Source: Mycoplasma sp. 1654_15 (GTDB taxonomy: Bacteria; Bacillota_I; Bacilli_A; Mycoplasmatales; Metamycoplasmataceae). Taken from it: 64,000 nt of DNA. A program made the position numbers and the translations under genes. The stretch spans positions 682,001 through 746,000 of the forward strand of contig NZ_CP051214.1 of assembly GCF_012516495.1 (NCBI RefSeq), in the 5' to 3' direction. The notes under the pieces were generated by a model, which was not told the DNA's origin, searched no databases, and saw only the letters and a program-made list of their open reading frames with translations. Positions 37,228-47,600 of the stretch are shown one piece after another. Positions within the stretch are counted from its first letter, which is position 1; the number at the start of each line of letters is the position of its first letter.

Positions 37228-37313
37228 AAAAAACTCCTTCAAAATGAAGGAGCCCAGATAAGCGGGTGCACTTACATTACACTTACGCCACGCGCCAGAC
37301 CTTATCTGTTTAC
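37228..37313 (-). ncRNA. Small RNA unit e
   Basis: TATAAT (37320-37325), outer stem CAGATAAG/CTTATCTG, CGC-GTG-GCG hairpin, GTGTA-ATGTAAG-TGCAC hairpin, terminator and T6. The variable segment is GC-rich (GGCGCGTGGCG), striking in this genome, and gives the firmest inner hairpin of the set. Confidence 0.75.
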
Positions 37314-37368
37314 ATACACATTATATAACAAATTTTTATATATTTATGAAAAAAGCAAACGATGATTA

Positions 37369-37542
37369 ATGATTTTATTAGACTTTAAAAATAATCACAC
37401 AATAAGCTTAAGCACATTAAGTAATATAACCCAAATACCAAGAGTGACCTTAAATAGAGATATAAATGAATTGAAAAAAGCTGGAAAAATAAAACGTATA
37501 GGTACAGCTAGAGCTGGTTATTGAGAAATATTAGAAGAATAA
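37369..37542 (+). pseudogene. Orphan winged-helix fragment
   Basis: A 57-residue reading frame with the C-terminal winged-helix pattern of regulators that read (VTLNRDINELKKAGKIKRIG, then ARAGYWEILEE). This is the DNA-binding end found in AlbA_2/COG2865-type regulators and related proteins. The rest of such a protein is missing. It sits between the promoter of small RNA e and IS copy 2, 11 bp from the IS end, so it is probably the remnant of a lost gene. Confidence 0.5.
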
Positions 37543-37595
37543 CACAGTAGTAGTGAGGTGGTACCCTTTTCTTCTAAAATTTTTAAGTGTTTTAA

Positions 37596-38530
37596 TTAAT
37601 TATAATTTGAAATGAATGTTTCTCTAAATTTAATGGGAGACATTCATTTTATTTTGTCTTTAATTCGTTTGTGATTGTAATAATAAATATAATTTGCAAT
37701 TGCTTTGTGAAGTTGTTTAAAAGTTAAAAATTCTTTTTCAGTGACCATAAAAACATTCTCTTTTTAATGTTCCAAAAACGATTCAATAACGCTATTATCT
37801 AAACAATTTCCTTTTCGAGACATGGACTGAATTATTCCTTTTGTTTTAATTTTTCTGAAAATTGTCTATGTTGATACTGTCAACCTTGATCACTGTGAAA
37901 AATTAAACCTTCAAGATTTTTGTGTTTGGAAAAAGCTTTTTGAAGCATTTTCCTAATTTGTTGGATGTTAGCGCTTGTAGACAAATCTCAAGCAATAACT
38001 TCACCATTAAACATATCTAAAATTGGTGATAAATATGCTTTTCCAAATGAACCGCTAAATTCAGTTACATCTGTAGTTCATTTTTGATTTGGTTGAGTTG
38101 CGACAAAATTTCTATTTAAAATATTGTCTGCAATTTTGCCAACAGTTCCTTTGTAAGATTTGTATTTTCTTCTAGGACAAATTGCTTTGAGATCGAATTT
38201 TTCCATTAATCTGCGAACTTTTTAAGTCCAATTTTATAGCCTCTATTATTAAGTTCAGCTTCTATTCTTCTTTTTCCATATCTTGCTTTATTTTCATCAA
38301 AAATAAGCTTCATTTGGCTTATAATTTCTTCATTTTTCTTGTCAAAATCTTCTTTTTTGAGTTCATAATAAAAAGTAGATATAGGAATAGAAAACTCTTT
38401 TAATACTTGAGTTAAGCTGAAGGTTTTTGTCAGCTTTTACTTTATTATAAATTTTTTATTTTTCTTGCCTTGGTTGATTTGAGTCAAAGATCTCTACCAA
38501 GGCTTTTCACTTTTTTAGTACTTCATTTTC
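37596..38530 (-). pseudogene. IS transposase OrfB of copy 2, broken in this assembly
   Basis: Same DDE integrase core as copy 1. The start region is in better shape here: with the 6-A run intact it reads KENEVLKKWKALVEIFDSNQ, as expected for IS150-group OrfB, and EFSIPISTFYYELKKEDF is in frame. It shares the short A5/T5 runs that break the frame at GLKKVRRLM, at the segment before LIFHSDQG, and at IESFFGTLK. Confidence 0.83.
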
Positions 38531-39012
38531 CTTTTTAAAAGTTTATTTTCTTTTCTAAGAAGTTTCAGTTCTTCATATACAGATAATGAAGAATTTGATT
38601 GATCTTGACTATCGGAATTGTTTGATATTTTTGTAGATTTATTATTATTAATCTTAGATTTCATTATTTGTCTTCCTTTGTTTAATTGTAAACCACTAAT
38701 TCCCGATTCTAAATATTTTTCTTTCAAAAAGATATTTGACTTGGATTAAGATTATTTTCAAGTGAAATTTTAACAATTGGTTCACCAGCTAAAAATCTTT
38801 TAACTATGTTTAATCTTTGATCTATAGTTCACTTTTTATTTCGTGGTTTTTCTTAAGTCCTTCAACTCCTAATTTGTCATAAATTTTTTCTCAAAAATTA
38901 CTTGATTTAAAAAATTTTTCTGACTTGTATTAACAAAATCGGGCTTTTTAATTTCAATTCCTTTTTTGTATTTTTTTACACATTCTAATTTAAATTCTAA
39001 TGAATATTTCAT
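38515..39012 (-). pseudogene. IS transposase OrfA of copy 2, frameshifted
   Basis: Identical in plan to the intact OrfA of copy 1, but with three one-base losses, each in a run of six (T6 before GAGAAAA, A6 before CCACG, A6 before TATTTAG). The 3' part (YLESGISGLQLNKGR onward) is open and agrees with copy 1. Confidence 0.83.
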
Positions 39013-39112
39013 AAAAAATCCCCTTTTCTATTTTCCTAAGAAAAGGGGATCCGCTCAGTAGTAATGCTATTTTATTAACAAATTTATTAAATATTTTTAA
39101 CAGTATTGATTA

Positions 39113-39174
39113 GTATCATTTTGGTATCATTTTAGTATCATATTGGTATCATATTGGTATCATATTGGTATCAT
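39113..39174. repeat. Array of six GTATCAT motifs at exact 11-bp spacing
   Basis: GTATCAT starts at 39113, 39124, 39135, 39146, 39157 and 39168. The unit is WTNGGTATCAT-like (ATTGGTATCAT in the last three). Spacing of 11 bp places every copy on one face of the helix, as in cooperative protein-binding arrays or plasmid-type iterons. Confidence 0.85.
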
Positions 39175-39279
39175 ATTTTTGAAATTTTTATTTTAAAATT
39201 TTCAAAAAATGATAATTTTTGCTTTAAAAATGAAGGATTTTTAGATATTTATCACTATAGGAATTAATAATAAATTTTA

Positions 39280-39297
39280 GTATCATTTTAGTATCAT
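39280..39297. repeat. Second array: two GTATCAT motifs at 11-bp spacing
   Basis: GTATCAT at 39280 and 39291, same orientation as the first array and 112 bp beyond its last copy, close to a whole number of helical turns. Confidence 0.8.
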
Positions 39298-39374
39298 TAA
39301 TTTATAATTTAAATTTATAAAACATAATAATAATAATAATATAAAAATATTTATTTATATACAACACTTTAATG

Positions 39375-39407
39375 ACTCAATTAAATAACTTTTAATTGAG
39401 TTTTTTT
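39375..39407 (+). terminator. Terminator just before the silent cassette
   Basis: ACTCAATTAAA and TTTAATTGAGT form a perfect 11-bp stem with loop TAACT and a T run on the plus strand. It would stop any transcript from entering the headless cassette that begins 9 bp later. Confidence 0.85.
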
Positions 39408-39415
39408 CTATTCCC

Positions 39416-39603
39416 TTACGAAGATCTCGATCGTACGTCTGCAAAAAGCGTAGGAAGCCTAACTTCTGATGATATTCACACTTACGCTAACGCACAGAGT
39501 ACGTCTGCTCAAAATAGTGACCCACTATTTATAGATTCACCGGATAGATTTGTGTTAGAGAAATCATACGGTAGATTTAATGGTGATGGAAGATTTATGT
39601 ATT
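39416..39603 (+). repeat. Inverted-repeat box, cassette copy
   Basis: Begins TTACGAAGATCTCGATCGTA. By eye it has only a few mismatches in the first ~130 bp to the complement of 42951-43138. It is unusually GC-rich, uses rare codons (CTC, CGT, ACG, AGC) and contains the palindrome CGATCG. Identity starts abruptly at its outer edge. Confidence 0.85.
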
Positions 39604-40859
39604 CACTTGAAATTTATGATCCAAATAAATTAATTCAAAATGTTCCATTTGATAACAATCCTGGTGGAGGACAATGAGCAAGATACGAGTTATATGACAA
39701 TGGTCCTAGAACAGCTAATAGCATTTTGTTTCAAATGAGAGCAAAAGATTCTATTTTAAATTTTAGAAAATTAACATATATTTCAAATTCACAGGAATTT
39801 AATAGAGTTGATAGTAATCAAACAATTTCTAAAGAAAACGCACAGGATATTCCAAACTATACCAATAATTTAGATTCTAATTCTCAAATTAGTTTTAAGT
39901 ATAAATATGAATTTAGTGGATTTACTAAGCTAAAACAAGGTCAACATTATCAAAGAAATGAAACATCTAATTATCAAGGAAATCAAAAAGGTCCAGAAAA
40001 AAGAAGATTAAATACTTATATAAGTCAGATCGCAAATTCAAATAATCCAGACTATAAAACTGTAAATATTCAAGTATCAAAAGGAATAAGTATTAATGCA
40101 TCAGACAAAGATAAACTTTTATCTAAAATAATTTCGGCTAATTTTGATACTTTTACAATAAAAAGTAAACCGGTATTATATGCAAAAAATTCTCCGAAAT
40201 TTATAAACACATTTCAAACACCTTTTATAATTGAATCTACCAATTGATGATTTGGTACAGCCAATAATCAATTAGTATCTCAAGCACCTTCACAATTAAA
40301 ACAAGATACTAATGTCTTAGGTCTTAGTAATAATATTGACACTGACCAATCTAATAATACAAAATTTGGTATTGAAGAGTTAAAATATAATAAAGACAAT
40401 AATACTGTAGAAGTTAAGTATCACAGAGATAGTAATTCACGGATTCAAACTATATTTCCTGAAGTTGCTTATGCGTCCTTTGTTAACCAAAAAGGAGATC
40501 TTTACTTCTTTGGAGGTAAAGATGGACAACCACTTTCTTATGTAAATGATTTTGACTATACAAATAATTCAATGACTTTTTATTTAACTTCTGAACAAAT
40601 TCCATACAATCAAAGACCAAAATATGGAGAGATTTTATCTTTTGTAGGAGTTGTTGTAATTCCATATTTAGGTCAAGACCAAAACACAGCAAGTTATCAA
40701 CTAAATCCAGGAAATAGTAAAGGAAGAGTTAGAATAAATGCTGCTTCTGGATTTGATAATTTCAATACTATAGACTTTCGGGTAATGTATTTAACAAACT
40801 TTGTTAAATCAAAACCTATATATCAACCTATCAAAATAGGATTTAATAATTGAATTTAA
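39416..40859 (+). pseudogene. Silent inverted cassette: C-terminal ~480 codons of the giant surface protein, no start
   Basis: In one open frame (mollicute code) this encodes about 480 residues homologous end to end to the last 490 of the giant protein at 41669: YEDLDRTSAKSVGSLTS, then FINTFQTPF, EVAYASFVNQKGDLYFFGGK, EQIPYNQRPKYGEILSF and the last residues IKIGFNNWI. No ATG, ribosome binding site or promoter precedes it, and a terminator lies immediately upstream. The first ~190 bp are nearly identical to the gene, while the rest is clearly diverged (roughly half to two-thirds identical by eye). Homology continues through the stop codon into the terminator. This fits a silent donor for recombination with the expressed gene. 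Confidence 0.85.
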
Positions 40860-40868
40860 TTAATTTCT

Positions 40869-40910
40869 AAAATACAAAAACAGAGCAAATTTGCTCTGTT
40901 TTTGTATTTT
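40869..40910 (+). terminator. Terminator of silent cassette
   Basis: AATACAAAAACAGAGCAAA and TTTGCTCTGTTTTTGTATT form a stem of about 19 bp with T-rich flank, 10 bp after the cassette stop. The same hairpin follows the expressed giant gene. Confidence 0.85.
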
Positions 40911-40925
40911 ATAAGAATTTTATTT

Positions 40926-41142
40926 TTACTTATAATCGAAACTGATTTTATATATTGGTTCTGAATTTACGAATGAAGCAAGATATATTTTATTAAAATT
41001 AATCTCTTTTACGAATTCTGCATTATTTTAGTTGGAATGTTGTTTATCTTTACTACAGAGTTATTTTTTATTTGATATTTTTGACTTTGAATATCTGAAT
41101 TTAAGTATTCTGCTACTACAACTTTAATAAAAAACAACACTT
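40926..41142 (-). pseudogene. Decayed relic of the giant-protein C-terminus (minus strand)
   Basis: On the minus strand, FFIKVVVAEYLNSDIQSQKY and, after an internal stop and frameshift, INFNKIYLASFVNSEPIYK then ISFDYK correspond to FVGVVVIPYLGEG and IDFRKMYLTNFVKSDPIYK of the expressed gene. So a third C-terminal copy once lay here in the same orientation as the gene. It is now too broken to donate in frame. Confidence 0.65.
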
Positions 41143-41164
41143 TTTAGTATCTAGGTCTTTGAAT

Positions 41165-41603
41165 ATATCAAATATTTACTGTAAATTACAACATAGCAGA
41201 TAATTATTTACTACAAACTTCATTCCCAGGAGCTGTTTATGCTGTTTTTGTTAATAACCAAGGGCAATTGTACTTTTTTGGAAACAAAAGAGGTGAACCT
41301 TTAAATTATGTAACTGACTTTGATTACCATCAAAATGCAATGTGGTTTAATCTTCATTCTGAACAAATACCATACGATCAAAGACCAAAACATGGAGAAA
41401 TACTTTCATTTGTTGGAGTAGTAGTTTTACCATATGTACAAGAAGGTCAAGGAAAAGTTGAAGCTAAGAAAGGGAAAGGTAATGAAAGAATAATTAAATT
41501 TAAAACTGCTGCTGGTGATGCAGAAATTGACTTTGCTTTTATGTATCCAACAATGTGATATGATACAAAAGATAATTACAAAGTTATTGAGTATAAAAAA
41601 TAA
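41165..41603 (+). pseudogene. Second headless C-terminal cassette (short)
   Basis: An open frame of about 145 codons on the plus strand homologous to the last ~150 residues of the giant protein: FPGAVYAVFVNNQGQLYFFG, then EQIPYDQRPKHGEILSF and VGVVVLPY. It has no start and lacks the GC-rich box. Its last ~40 residues (MWYDTKDNYKVIEYKK) differ from the other copies. Confidence 0.75.
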
Positions 41604-41621
41604 TCTCATTAAAAATATTAC

Positions 41622-41660
41622 AAACAAAACAGAGCAAAGTTGCTCTGTTTTTGTATTTTA
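41622..41660. terminator. Bidirectional terminator between the short cassette and the giant gene
   Basis: AAAACAGAGCAA and TTGCTCTGTTTT form a hairpin with A- and T-rich flanks on both sides. It serves the giant gene on the minus strand (9 bp past its stop) and the short cassette on the plus strand. Confidence 0.85.
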
Positions 41661-41668
41661 GAAATTAA

Positions 41669-44600
41669 TTATATTCAATTATCAAATCCTATTTTAATAC
41701 TTTTATAAATAGGATCAGATTTTACGAAGTTAGTTAGATACATTTTTCTAAAATCTATTGTTCAACTAAGTGAATTTGATGCTTTTATCATTACTTCACC
41801 TTTTTTACCGTTAGGTTCAACTGTAAAAGCAAAACTTGGTGTACCTTCACCTAAATAAGGAATTACAACTACTCCAACAAATGAAAGTATTTCTCCATGT
41901 TTTGGTCTTTGTTCATATGGAATTGCATCTGGTCTTAAATAGAAAGTCATTGTTTCATTTGTATAGTCATAATCATTTCTATATGAAAGTGGTCTTCCGT
42001 CTTTACCTCCAAAGAAGTAGAGATCTCCTTTTTGGTTAATAAAGGATGCATATGCGACTTCTGGAAAAGCGGTTTGAATTTTTGAATCTTGTTCTCTATG
42101 GTATTTAACCTCAACTGTATCATTGTCTTTGTTGTATGTTATTTGTTCAATACCAAAATTCTTGTTATTACTTTGATCTGTGTCAACATTAGGTGTAAGA
42201 CCTAAAATGTTATAGTTATTGTTTAGAAGTGATGCATTATTACCTGTGTTTGCAACTGCAGAACCAAATCATCAAGCATCTGTACCTATTGCAAACGGAG
42301 TTTGGAAAGTATTAATAAATTTGGAAGAGTTTTTAGCAAATAAAATTTTGTTATTTTTTATTTCTAAAACATTAAAATCTACTGAAAGTATTTTAGAAAG
42401 TACTTTATCTATTTGATTTGGATTTCCAGTGCCAGGTCCTATTTGTAAATCAATAGTTTTAAAATCAGCATTACTAGAACTTCTAACTTCTCTAAGATAT
42501 GTATTGATTCTGGTATCTATTACTTGTCTTGTGTATTGTTCTTGAGGATGATTTGCATTATCAGGGTCTACGTTAGATACTATATATAGATCAGTTGTCA
42601 AATTATTTTCATATTTATATTTAAAATCTATTTCTGAAGATGTATCTAAAGTATTAGTATAAGTAGGAATATCTAGTGCATCTTTTTGAGTTAAGTTAGC
42701 GTTTTTATAATTAAAGCTATAGTCTCCTTTGTCATATGAAAGTCCTCTAAAGTTTAATACTGATTTTTTAGCTAAAAGATTTAATTTAATTTCATTTATA
42801 CTTTGTCAAACTTTTCGTGATTTTTTATTTATTTGATTTATTGGTGTTTTAGTAGAATACAATTCAAGTTGTTGTCATTTTCCTTCAACTTGAGGATTAT
42901 CTTCTTTATTTACATTTTGAATGATTTTATTTGGATCATAGACTTCTAATGAATAAATAAATCTAGCATCACCTAAAAATCTACCGTATGATTTTTCCAA
43001 CACAAATTTATCCGGTGAATCTATAAATAGTGGGTCGCTATTTTGAGCAGACGTACTCTGTGCGTTAGCGTAAGTGTGAATAACATCAGAAGTTAGGCTT
43101 CCTACGCTTTTTGCAGATGTACGATCGAGATCTTCGTAATAAGAATAAGTAAATCTTAATCTTTTATTCTTAGAATTAGAATTAGAATTATCTTGTTGAA
43201 TTTTTTGATTAGTTTTTACTCATTTTTTTGCACTACCTTTCATAAAAATCTTAACTTTTGTAGTTTTAGCACTGTTGTCATGAGTAACTTCAACATTATC
43301 TAAGAATGTAACTTGTTCTTTATTATCTGTTCAAAACTCAAAGTTTCAAGCATTTCGAGCATTATTACCATTATTTGACTGATTTTGTCTACCAGATGCT
43401 GAAGAAGCTATATATCCTTTAGATGGTGAACCAATTTTATCTTTAGCTAATGCATTATTTTTATCAAAAAATTCTAATGTAATTGGAGCAATATAAGTAT
43501 TTTCTTCACCCTCTTCATTAGTAGTTTTTTCCATTGTTATTGATTTTAATTTAGGTTGTGATACTTTAGTTTCAAAAAATAATTTGTGCTGGAAGAATTT
43601 AAGAATATCATCTGAGATTCTAGATGTTAAAACTGTATTTGAGTTATTTTTCAAGTTTTTATCAACTAATTCAACACTGTGAATTTTATATCTTGTTCCA
43701 TCTGTTACATCATTGTTTTGTAATTCAAATTCTGCTTCAAAGGTTTTAGGTCCTGCTTGAACTACACTTCGTGGAGTTCTAATTGTAGCAATTGTTTTTG
43801 AAGTTTTTTCACTACCTTGCTCTTGACCATCTTTAAATTCTTGATATTTTAGTTTAATTTGTTTATTTAATAAGTATTTATCTAAATCACCATTAAATGT
43901 TAATTTTAATTTAACAGTTTTATCGGTATTAGAAACTTGCACAATATCTTTAATCTCAAAGTCTTTAGCTATAGTTTTAAATGTTTTTGATACATTAGGC
44001 ATAAAGGCAATATTAACTGGTGTATTACCTTTTGAAAACTGTAGTGATTCAATAGTATATTCTTTTAATTTATCTAAATGTGATAAAGAAAACTTAATTT
44101 CGTTAGTAGTATTATTAAAGATTACTTGTGAATAATATTTTACATTGTTATTATCACGTAAATTTAATATTACTGGTGTATTACTTATTTGACGATCTTT
44201 AGAATTTAATTTAAATACTAATTCAGCACTAGTTTCATCTACAGCGGCATCAAAGGATTGTATATTAGTAATTGTATAAAAATCTTTAGTTAGTCTTGAA
44301 ATACCTTCTACTTGTACACCTTGTTTTAAATCTGTTGAAGAACTAGAATTTAAAATTTGTATTTCTGAAATTGAATATTCAGTTGCAGCTTTAATTTGTT
44401 CTGTGTTGGTAAATTCTACATCAGCGTAGACTAAACCAGTATTATCTACTTGAACTTGTGCTACTTTGTTAATATTTTGGTTTTGTTGTGATTGATCTGA
44501 CAAACTAGCAGTTTTAGTTTGTAGTTTTACATTTATATATTGATTGTTTAAGAAATTATCTACTGTTTGGAAATACACTCTAAATTTAGCTTTTACGTTA

Positions 44601-47600
44601 TTAGCTTGACTTGGTTGACTTGCTTCAGTAGTTGAAAACTCTGAATACTTATAATCAATATTGGTCACAGTTGCTTTTGATAATATAGTTGAAAATGTAC
44701 TTGTTGCACTTTGCTCAATGTTATATTCAATGTTATCAATAATAACTTTTTGAATTTTATACAGAGTACCTTTTTTTAGACCTTTTAAGTTAAATGCAAG
44801 TGTGTTTTGACTAATATTGCCAAATGATAAATTAGTTTTTTGTTGTGATTCTTGGAAAATATCATTTTGGTTATTAGAAGCTAATGAGCTTTCAGCAAAA
44901 ACAATATAAGCAGTTTTTTGATTTTGAATCTGTTGCCCTGGATTTTTGAATCTTAAAGTAACAGTAGCTGAATTTTCTGATTGAGCACTAAAAGCAGTTT
45001 GAAATTGAGCTTTGGTTTCAAAATTTTTATCATTAGGTTGAATAGAAGTATTAAACTCAGAATCATTTTCATTTGCAATAATAGCAAATTTTTGTGTATC
45101 TAAATTGTTATCTTGAAGATCTTTATTAAAATCTAATTGTGTTTCAATTTTTATTTTTTCAACTATATAGTCAGTATTAGGATTTAAACCTGTTCCTGAT
45201 TCACCTAATTTAAACTCTGCTTTATTTTCTTTTATTTCTACTTCAGTAGATATTTTAGTTTGATTTGAGTTTTTTTCTTTGTAATATAATATGGCTCTTC
45301 TTTTGGCTCTAGTTAAATCTTCATTAGTATCATCGAAAAATGCTATAACTGTTGCTTTTGTTTCTTCTAATTGTGAATTAGTTAAGTATTTTAATTCTTT
45401 TACTTTAGATTTAGAAGCTGGGGTTGTATAAATATTAGCTTGACTTTGTTCAGGATTTAGATAAGATGACATTAAAACAGTTTGGTCATTATATGTTGTA
45501 GATAATATCCTATAAATAGAAGCTTTTTTATTTGTTAATTCAAATTCTACTCTATAGTTTCCGTCATTATCTGATGGACTTAATTTAGTTATAGTATTAG
45601 CTGCTGAAATAATTTCAACTTCATTGGTCGATAAGTTTTTAACATATAAATCAAATTTACTTTTATCTTGATCATTTAGATCATAACTAGTTGAATAATA
45701 AACAGCTATTTTTGTATTTACGGCTGTTGGGGTTTCATTAACTTGAATTTTATAATCATAAGTAGAGATTCTAAGTGGTTCAATTAATGTAGTTTCATTA
45801 ATTTTCTTAGAAGTTACTTTAGTATCTTGTTTAAATTCAAAATGTAGTTTTTGTAAATCAGCTGATGGTTTTTCTAATTCTATTTTTTTAATTCTATATC
45901 TAGTACCTTCAACTAATTTACTTTTAGGAGCATCTCTTTCTCATTCTGTTGTTGAAGTTCCTATGTCTTTTACTGTATTAGTTTTTGATATTTTATTGTT
46001 ACTATTTATTGTATTTTCAACTAATACAACTTTTTGTGTATCTGATTGAGTAGTATCACCTGTTAAAGTAAATTTTACAGAAGAGTTAATTATTTGGAAA
46101 TTTTGGTTTAATAAAGTAGTTTTATGTGTTATATCATTTCCTATTTGTTGACCAGTATCATCAATTCTTTCGTAAGTAATTGTTGCAGATGAACCATTTA
46201 AGTAAGTATCATGAACATCATCAAATTTAATATCTACAACAGCTTGTGTACCTCTCGCATCTGGATAATTTACTTTAATATCTTGAATAATAGCTCTAGT
46301 AGGTTTGGTATAAAACTCACGTTTATTTTGTTGATCAATTTGCTGATCTATTTCTAAACCACTTGCTCTTGCGTTTGGATTTTGATCATCACCTAATTTG
46401 ACATTTAAAACTTTATAACGTTCAAGTACTTTTAGACTTGATAAGTTAAAGTTAGCTTTATATTGTCCTCTTTCAAGACTAATTTGCTGATTTGATTTTA
46501 ATCTAACTATTATTGAATTATCTTTTTGTGATTGATAAGTAATTCAAGCATATTTGCTAGTTAACGCAGTATCTTCTGAGTTAATTTGAATATCTATATT
46601 ACCACTAGAATTTTCTAAGTTTGTAGATTCTAGAGTTTGTACAATTGGCTGAGTTCTAAACTCAGATTCAGCTTGTGATAAAAGAGTTGAAGCTGTAACA
46701 TCAGAAGAATTTGGAATATATGTTTCTAAACTAATTTTTGTATTTACTAATTTTTCAGTATCTAGTTGTGTAGTAATATCGTGAAAATCAATAGAATCTA
46801 TTTTATAAACAGCACCAGCTGTTAAATCAGTATTTATAGGATTTTGTGCTAATTTTTCTTTATCAATTTCAACTCTTGCAATACCTTCGTTGTCAATAGT
46901 TACTTGTTTAGTAACATATTGATTTTGTGAAGCATTACCTGAAGTTTTTTTGAATTTAACTGAAATTGCATTACCTAAAAGGAAATAATCTTTTTGTGGA
47001 TCAAATTGAATATTAACTACTGCTTTATGTGCACTAGAATCTGTTTGTGTTACTGATACTAATTTAGCTTCATTTGCTGTGGTTTTAAACACTCTAGGTT
47101 TTGGCACCATCTGTGGATCAGATGAGTTTAAATTATGAGCTCAAGGAATAACTTCATTATTAATAAATAAAGTATTTATATGATACTCAGAGAGTTTATC
47201 TAGATTTGTTAGTTCAAATTCTAATGTACTATTTGTAAAACTTGTTGGTTTTACTTCAATTATGTTGTTTGAGTGCTGTGAAATTAATTCTAATTTAGTT
47301 TTATCTTTTAAATTAGTATCTTTAAATCTACCTTCAGAATCTGATAAAGTAATTTGTACTCTTCTTTTAGTATCTGCATCTACAGAAGTAAGAGAATAAG
47401 AATGTTGTGAGGAAACTGTTGAAATTACTGATTGTGTAAAGAATATGTTTTTGTTGTTAGTATTTGTAAATACTTGGCTTGTATTAACTGATATGCTTGA
47501 AATGTTGTTGGCTTTATCATCTTCTACTTCAAGTTTTTCAACTTCATATTCACTACCTTCATTTAGTTGTTTTAAATCAAAAGAAACTGTTGAATCAGAG

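Larger units (their letters stand above)
37554..39057 (-). mobile_element. IS3-family insertion sequence, copy 2 (inverted relative to copy 1)
   Basis: A 1,504-bp element, nearly identical to copy 1 and in opposite orientation. It is flanked on both sides by GTAG, a likely 4-bp target duplication, so this insertion is intact. The same end sequences (TGAGCGG and TGAGGTGG) are present. Confidence 0.93.
39058..39415. other. Intergenic region between IS copy 2 and the silent cassette
   Basis: No gene is visible. It contains two helically phased GTATCAT arrays (39113-39174 and 39280-39297), a short TAA/AAT trinucleotide run near 39326-39343 and a terminator ending at 39407. Confidence 0.6.

Noticed and set aside
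36431-37313. Regularly spaced repeats resembling a CRISPR array
   Set aside because: Repeat units are ~90 nt with internal structure, promoters and terminators; spacing is ~150-315 bp and no cas genes are present.
39113-39297. GTATCAT repeats as a CRISPR or minisatellite coding repeat
   Set aside because: Units are 11 bp with no spacers, and no reading frame uses them.
39396-39677. TTG-started gene at the beginning of the silent cassette
   Set aside because: The TTG lies in the stem and T run of a terminator, has no ribosome binding site, and homology begins only at 39416.
41427-41627. Minus-strand frame opposite the short cassette
   Set aside because: It is the complement of a plus-strand segment with strong homology to the giant-protein C-terminus.
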